DNA of 64,000 bases from NCBI GenBank assembly GCA_050015055.1, contig JBEKCD010000006.1, forward strand, positions 124,001 through 188,000. Reading direction: 5' to 3'. A model generated the notes under the pieces. It ran no database searches, was not told the origin of the DNA, and saw only the letters and a program-made list of their open reading frames with translations. Position 1 is the first letter of the stretch. Each line of letters begins with the position of its first letter. The translations under genes were made by a program, and so were the position numbers. This document shows, piece by piece, positions 59,940 through 64,000 of this stretch. This DNA is from JBEKCD01 sp050015055 (GTDB lineage Archaea > Thermoproteota > Bathyarchaeia > Bathyarchaeales > Bathycorpusculaceae).

Positions 59940-61786
59940 TACTTGTGGATGATGTGAATCAGGTCGTCCATGCCCAGTTCCTTGAGCTTCTCCACTGTGG
60001 GAACTCCCTCTTTTGTCCAACCTCTTGATTCGTAATAGTCATCTAGAAGCAGGTCAAGTTCTTGCTGCGTTACCATGGCTCCCTTGGATGGACCTTCGTC
60101 TGGGATTGGGTCGTGCATCACCTTGTACGGTAGCGTGTCGTCTTTTCTGCCTAAGCCTTCTCTGAGGTTGATGAGCTTGGCGAGGTTTTCTATTCTTTCG
60201 CCTGTTTTCTTCAGTTCTTCAGGTGTCATGTCGAATCCAGTCACCAGAGTGTAGAGCTTCGCCATGTCTGGCAGTTCTTTGTAGTACGTGCCTCTTGAAA
60301 ACTTGCAGACGATGAATGAGTCTATGACGTTGTAAATGTCTTGCATGTCCCTGACAAGCTTGCCTCTGCCCTTTTCAGCTATAAGCCTGTTGACTTTGCC
60401 CTTCACGTCAAACGCGTAGGCTCCATGTCTGTTGTGGTCAGCTCCCCGGAAAGAGACAGCAAAACCTAACGCTGCTGTCTTAAGGCATCTCAGGTCATAG
60501 CCTGTTGTTTCAACTCCTTTTATGGTTGCAGCCAACTTGTAGGAATCTTTGCCTATGCGATCAGCTGCAAATTTCGCTCCATCCGCCAATAAATCGCCGA
60601 CACCTTCGCGCTTGCCGATTTTTTCAACCAGTTGAACCATAGCTTCAGCGTTGCCAAACTTCGCGTCTATGCCGTCGAGTTCTTTCTGAGTTAGTATACC
60701 TCTCTCATAGCAGTCCATCGCAAAACCGATGGTTACGCCCGCGCTGATCGAATCCATACCATAATAGTTCGTTAGTGCCATTCCCTTTACTATCGCGTCG
60801 AGTCTATCAACCCCGCAGAAGGGACCTAGCGCCCAAAGCGTTTCGTATTCCATGCGTGTCATAGTGTTTTTGTATGGTCCCTCTGGGACTACGCACATGT
60901 GCTCGCATCGCATCGCGCAAGAACTGCATCCGATGATTTTTGCGAGGTACTTCTCATTCAAACATTCGCCACTGATCTTCTCCGCACCTTCAAACTTTGA
61001 GTTGTTGAAGTTTCTTGTGGGCATGCAGGACAGTGAATTGTGAACTAGGACGTTCTCTGGCGTGCCGAGAGTTCTGTACTTCTGCGTGGCTGGGCCTTTC
61101 ATTCTTTCATGAAATTCCTTCACATACTCCATGAACTCATCAAGTTTGGCAACCGTGACGTCGTGTGTTCCGCGCACGGCAATCGCCTTTAGGTTTTTTG
61201 AACCCATAACTGCGCCTAAGCCTGTTCTTCCAGCCGCCCTGGTCTTGTCATTGATGATGCAGGCCATTCGGGCGAGTTTTTCGCCTGCGACGCCTATTGA
61301 TGCGACTCGGATGTAGTAGTCGCCTAGCTCCTCCCTTATGGCGTCTTCAGTCTCGCCGGGCGATTTTCCCATCAAGCCTGATGCATCCAAAAGCTGAACT
61401 GAATCATCGTCAATCCAGACGTAAACTGGTTTTTCGGCCTTGCCCTTGAAGATGACAGCATCATATCCTGCTCTTTTCAATTCTGTTCCAAAAGTGCCGT
61501 GAGCCTTGGCCTCGCCTATCCCGAAGGACTGCGGGGACTTGGAAACAAACGTATGTCCATTTCCGCCCGTGGGCCACATCGTACCCGATATGGGGCCATT
61601 CGCGACGATCAGTGGGTTTTCCGGGTCGAACGGGTCTATCTTGGGCTTGGAATTTTCTAGCCACAGTCGCATGCCTAAGCCCATTCCCCCGATGTACTTT
61701 TTGGCAAACTCTTCGTTAAGAGGTTCAGTGTGAGTTTTTCCGGTTGTTAAATCAACGTAGAGTACACGCCCTGCATAACCAAACAA
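59939..61786 (-). CDS. aor: Tungsten aldehyde:ferredoxin oxidoreductase
   Basis: A 615-residue AOR-family enzyme. N-terminal MFGYAGRVLYVDLTTG and GGMGLGMRLWLE, GPISGTMWPTGGN, the tungstopterin region RAAGRTGLGAVMGSKNLKAI and the cluster ligands CSSCAMRCEHMC (about 285-297) are present, as is a C-terminal DSFIVCKF. It oxidises aldehydes to acids with ferredoxin reduction, or acids to aldehydes in reverse. TTG start, and AATTAATATC-type A/T region (about 61836-61848) as promoter. It is coupled to the polyferredoxin gene. Confidence 0.93.
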   Translation of the reverse strand: MFGYAGRVLYVDLTTGKTHTEPLNEEFAKKYIGGMGLGMRLWLENSKPKIDPFDPENPLIVANGPISGTMWPTGGNGHTFVSKSPQSFGIGEAKAHGTFGTELKRAGYDAVIFKGKAEKPVYVWIDDDSVQLLDASGLMGKSPGETEDAIREELGDYYIRVASIGVAGEKLARMACIINDKTRAAGRTGLGAVMGSKNLKAIAVRGTHDVTVAKLDEFMEYVKEFHERMKGPATQKYRTLGTPENVLVHNSLSCMPTRNFNNSKFEGAEKISGECLNEKYLAKIIGCSSCAMRCEHMCVVPEGPYKNTMTRMEYETLWALGPFCGVDRLDAIVKGMALTNYYGMDSISAGVTIGFAMDCYERGILTQKELDGIDAKFGNAEAMVQLVEKIGKREGVGDLLADGAKFAADRIGKDSYKLAATIKGVETTGYDLRCLKTAALGFAVSFRGADHNRHGAYAFDVKGKVNRLIAEKGRGKLVRDMQDIYNVIDSFIVCKFSRGTYYKELPDMAKLYTLVTGFDMTPEELKKTGERIENLAKLINLREGLGRKDDTLPYKVMHDPIPDEGPSKGAMVTQQELDLLLDDYYESRGWTKEGVPTVEKLKELGMDDLIHIIHK

Positions 61787-61940
61787 TACCGTTCCCTCTG
61801 CACCATGCTGGTTCTTAACGAACGTGCAGGGTTGATATTAATTTATCGTTTCAAAATTTGGGTTCTGGACGAAGGTGAATCGACGTTCTGACGGCGGACA
61901 TTCGCGGAAAGAGTGAGAGGATAGAGGCATTCTGTTAAGT

Positions 61941-63506
61941 TTACAGCGCTTCTTTAACGAGTTCTAGGATGTCTTTTACCGAAACCTTGTTTTCAACGTC
62001 CAGCACTTTTACTGCGTCTTCTAGAGTGGTTACGCAGTACGGACAGGCCACGGCCACTGTGTCGACATTGAGGCTGAGTGCTTCTTGGAGTCGGTTTGTG
62101 CTGGGTCTCTTTTCGGGCAAGGCGTCTTCTGTCCACACTCTTCCAGCTCCTCCGCCGCAGCAGAAGCTGCTCTGTCGCGTCCTTCTCATTTCGACAAGTT
62201 CTGCGCCTTTTATCGATTGCAGAATCTTCCGAGGCGCGTCAAACACTTCGTTGCGTTTGCCTAAGAAGCAGGGGTCGTGGTAGGCGATTCTCTTGTTTAT
62301 GGGCTTGGAGAGTTTGAGGCTTCCTTTTTCAACGGCCTCTGCCAGGAATTGTGTGTAATGCTGCACGTTCAGGCCGGCATCGCTGTAAGGCTTGTCATTC
62401 TTGAAGGTGTTGTAGCAGTGTGGCGATAACGTTACAATTTTCTGTGCATCGAATTTCTTGAACATTGAAACGTTGTGCTCGGCAAGTTCTTCGAACAGGC
62501 CTTTTTCTCCGAGCCTCAGCATGTGGTCTCCGCAGCACCATTCTTCAGTGCCCAAGGTTGCAAAGGAGAGATGCATGCGATCGAATACGGAGGCCATGAT
62601 TCTTGCGGCTTCTTGGTTTCTCATATCATAAGTGTTTGAACAGCAGGTGAAGAACAGGACATCGGCCTTCGTGGTTGTTGGAAACGTTTTGACGTTCAGA
62701 TCTTTTGCCCAATCCATCCTTTTTGACTGCGGTGTCCCCATGGGGTTGTGGTATTTGTACACGCTTTCGAGCACGTCTTTGACGGTTCTCGGGATGTCTC
62801 CCGCTTCCACCAGGAGGCTATGGTCATCGACTATGGCGTTTGCGCAGGCCAGTTTTTTGGGGCAGAACATCGTGCATGAGTTGCATTGGGTGCAGAGCCA
62901 AACGTTATCAGCCATTGGTTTCAACCGTTGATCCAGCCCTTGATCCCTCGAATCTGTGACGAATCGATACGTAGCCGTCAACGCTGAGGGTCCCAGAAAC
63001 TTCTCATCTATCACTGCCGGACAGGCCGAGTTGCAGATGGAGCATTTGATGCAGAGTGTTAGGTCCCAGTATTTCTTGAGATCCGCTGGGCTCTGGGGGA
63101 ATTCATTGGGCTTCTTTAACTCTTTTTCGGGTTTAATCAGGAGTGGGTTGATTCTCTTGTAGGTTTCGAAGAAAGGTCGCATGTCGACGACTAGATCTTT
63201 AATCACAGGAGCGTTTGAGAGAGGTTCAACGATTAGAGAGTCTGCTGCGAGGTCAAGAACCTGTGTGTAACAGGCCAGCATCGGCTTGCCGTTGACGTTT
63301 ATTGCGCAGTCTCCGCAGATGCCCATCCTGCACGACTGTCTGAATGTGAGTGAATCGTCAAATTGATCTTTGATGTAAAGCAAGGCGTCGAGAAGGGTTG
63401 TGCCTTTGCGAATGGGAACTTTGAATGTTGAGACGTAATGCTTTTTCTGTTCTGGGTCAAATCGACTTATGTTGAATTCAACGGTTTTCTCAACTTTGGT
63501 GCTCAC
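61941..63506 (-). CDS. tfrB: TfrB-like fumarate reductase subunit: SdhB plus HdrB-like domains
   Basis: A 521-residue fusion. N-terminal [2Fe-2S] domain (1-110) carries CRMGICGDC. Two Fe-S motifs follow, CIKCSICNSACP and CTQCNSCTMFCP. The C-terminal half has CCG motifs (FFTCCSN, EEWCCGDH, SPHCYNTF; HDPCFLG, SFCCGGGAG, ACPYCVTTL), as in HdrB. In methanogens TfrAB reduces fumarate with CoM-SH/CoB-SH. GTG start with AGGAGGATG upstream, 14 nt after the TfrA-like stop. Confidence 0.9.
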   Translation of the reverse strand: MSTKVEKTVEFNISRFDPEQKKHYVSTFKVPIRKGTTLLDALLYIKDQFDDSLTFRQSCRMGICGDCAINVNGKPMLACYTQVLDLAADSLIVEPLSNAPVIKDLVVDMRPFFETYKRINPLLIKPEKELKKPNEFPQSPADLKKYWDLTLCIKCSICNSACPAVIDEKFLGPSALTATYRFVTDSRDQGLDQRLKPMADNVWLCTQCNSCTMFCPKKLACANAIVDDHSLLVEAGDIPRTVKDVLESVYKYHNPMGTPQSKRMDWAKDLNVKTFPTTTKADVLFFTCCSNTYDMRNQEAARIMASVFDRMHLSFATLGTEEWCCGDHMLRLGEKGLFEELAEHNVSMFKKFDAQKIVTLSPHCYNTFKNDKPYSDAGLNVQHYTQFLAEAVEKGSLKLSKPINKRIAYHDPCFLGKRNEVFDAPRKILQSIKGAELVEMRRTRQSSFCCGGGAGRVWTEDALPEKRPSTNRLQEALSLNVDTVAVACPYCVTTLEDAVKVLDVENKVSVKDILELVKEAL

Positions 63507-63520
63507 GTCACTTCATCCTC

Positions 63521-64000
63521 CTAGTAGGTTCTGGCCACTGGCGGCCATCTGGTTATCGTTACTGGAATGTACTCGAGTCTCGGCCCGTCCTTGGTGTAGT
63601 ATGCGAGTGTGTGTTTTAGCCAGTTAGGGTCGTCGCGTTTTGGATAGTCCGTTCTTGAATGTGCTCCGCGTGATTCGTTCCGCGGGAGGGCGCAGACCAT
63701 GGTGATTTCGGCTAGATCCAGCATGAAATCAAGTTGTATTGCGTTCAGCATTCCGGTGTTGAATGGTCTTCCCTTGTCCTGAACTTTCATTTTTTTGAAC
63801 CTTTGTTTGAGCTGTCTGATTTCTTTGAGGCCGCTTTCGAGTTGGTCTCCTCTTCTGTATATCCATGCTTTCTCATTCATTATTCGTCTCATTTCATCCC
63901 TGATGTCCGGGACTCTTTCGGAGCCTTCGCTTCCCAGTATCTGGTCGAAGACTCGTTTTTCTTCTGCCGCCAATTTCTCTTGCGGCAGTTCATGTAAGCC
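63521..64000 (-). CDS. tfrA: Fumarate reductase/succinate dehydrogenase flavoprotein, C-terminal part
   Basis: The last 159 residues of a flavoprotein whose 5' end lies beyond base 64000; the frame is open to the edge. RDEMRRIMNEKAWIYRRGDQ and LDLAEITMVCALPRNESRGA followed by HSRTDYPKRDDPNW are the C-terminal helical domain motifs of SdhA/FrdA/TfrA. The Arg in SRGAHSRTDYP is conserved. It forms the catalytic partner of the adjacent TfrB-like protein. Confidence 0.9.
   Translation of the reverse strand, partial: GLHELPQEKLAAEEKRVFDQILGSEGSERVPDIRDEMRRIMNEKAWIYRRGDQLESGLKEIRQLKQRFKKMKVQDKGRPFNTGMLNAIQLDFMLDLAEITMVCALPRNESRGAHSRTDYPKRDDPNWLKHTLAYYTKDGPRLEYIPVTITRWPPVARTY

Noticed and set aside
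1..64000. CRISPR array, rRNA or tRNA genes
   Set aside because: No regularly spaced repeats and no conserved RNA signatures were found on reading both strands.

Overview
The window is archaeal chromosome, most likely from an anaerobic Thermoproteota/Bathyarchaeia-type lineage. This is inferred from gene content, not from a marker gene. Supporting signs are TATA-type promoters close to start codons (some nearly leaderless), strong Shine-Dalgarno (SD) sites of the GGAGGTGAT type, frequent TTG/GTG starts, a zinc-type archaeal ferredoxin, a fused ADP-forming acyl-CoA synthetase, HdrABC-Mvh, tungsten AOR, thiol:fumarate-reductase-like genes, several Lrp/RAM regulators and KaiC-family ATPases. No rRNA, tRNA or CRISPR array was found.

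Layout. 1-4.7 kb: truncated grpE, a soluble KaiC ATPase, and a convergent giant Ig/PKD-transmembrane-KaiC protein. 5.3-9.9 kb: redox and repair genes on the minus strand (FMN reductase, L-lactate dehydrogenase, endonuclease III, FTR-rubredoxin fusion with glutaredoxin, SOD). 10-16.4 kb: DsrE, a FIST/degenerate-KaiC fusion, then a sulfur/Fe-S cluster (zinc ferredoxin, TusA, DsrE, an IscS-like protein lacking the PLP lysine, IscU, a TRASH/YHS-like protein), and rubredoxin. 16.5-24.3 kb: class II ribonucleotide reductase, small membrane proteins, a secreted subtilase with beta-helix and dockerin-like parts, and a decayed DUF2721 gene. 24.4-29.4 kb: OsmC, Lrp, PDO, CopA, methyltransferase and YHS, with a twin-dyad operator. 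29.8-42.4 kb: regulators, a large PAS histidine kinase, MBL hydrolase, E2 remnant, DUF1847, TSUP transporter, VOC protein, membrane proteins and repeat-rich intergenic DNA. 42.7-58 kb: ACD-GNAT synthetase, RHH-GcvH-like protein, then an eight-gene operon (NfnB/GltD-like, MvhD-like, tandem HdrA, MvhD, HdrC, HdrB, MvhG, MvhA) followed by its protease and asnA. 58-64 kb: a secreted glutaminase-fold protein, AOR with a polyferredoxin, and TfrB/TfrA.

How it fits together. The right half reads as a low-potential energy module. A [NiFe] hydrogenase feeds a flavin-bifurcating Hdr complex. An NADPH-type flavoprotein sits in the same operon, AOR exchanges electrons with ferredoxin, the ADP-forming synthetase makes ATP from acyl-CoA, and a Tfr-like fumarate reductase could couple thiols to fumarate. 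The left half supplies thiol redox, Fe-S assembly and oxygen/metal defence. Repeats worth study are a ~120 bp element present at 12.9 kb and 58.1 kb, recurrent AGCGCGCGCT palindromes between genes, and two structured inverted-repeat intervals (35.2-35.4 kb and 40.1-40.5 kb). Several small genes (49-72 aa) were found by reading the sequence directly.
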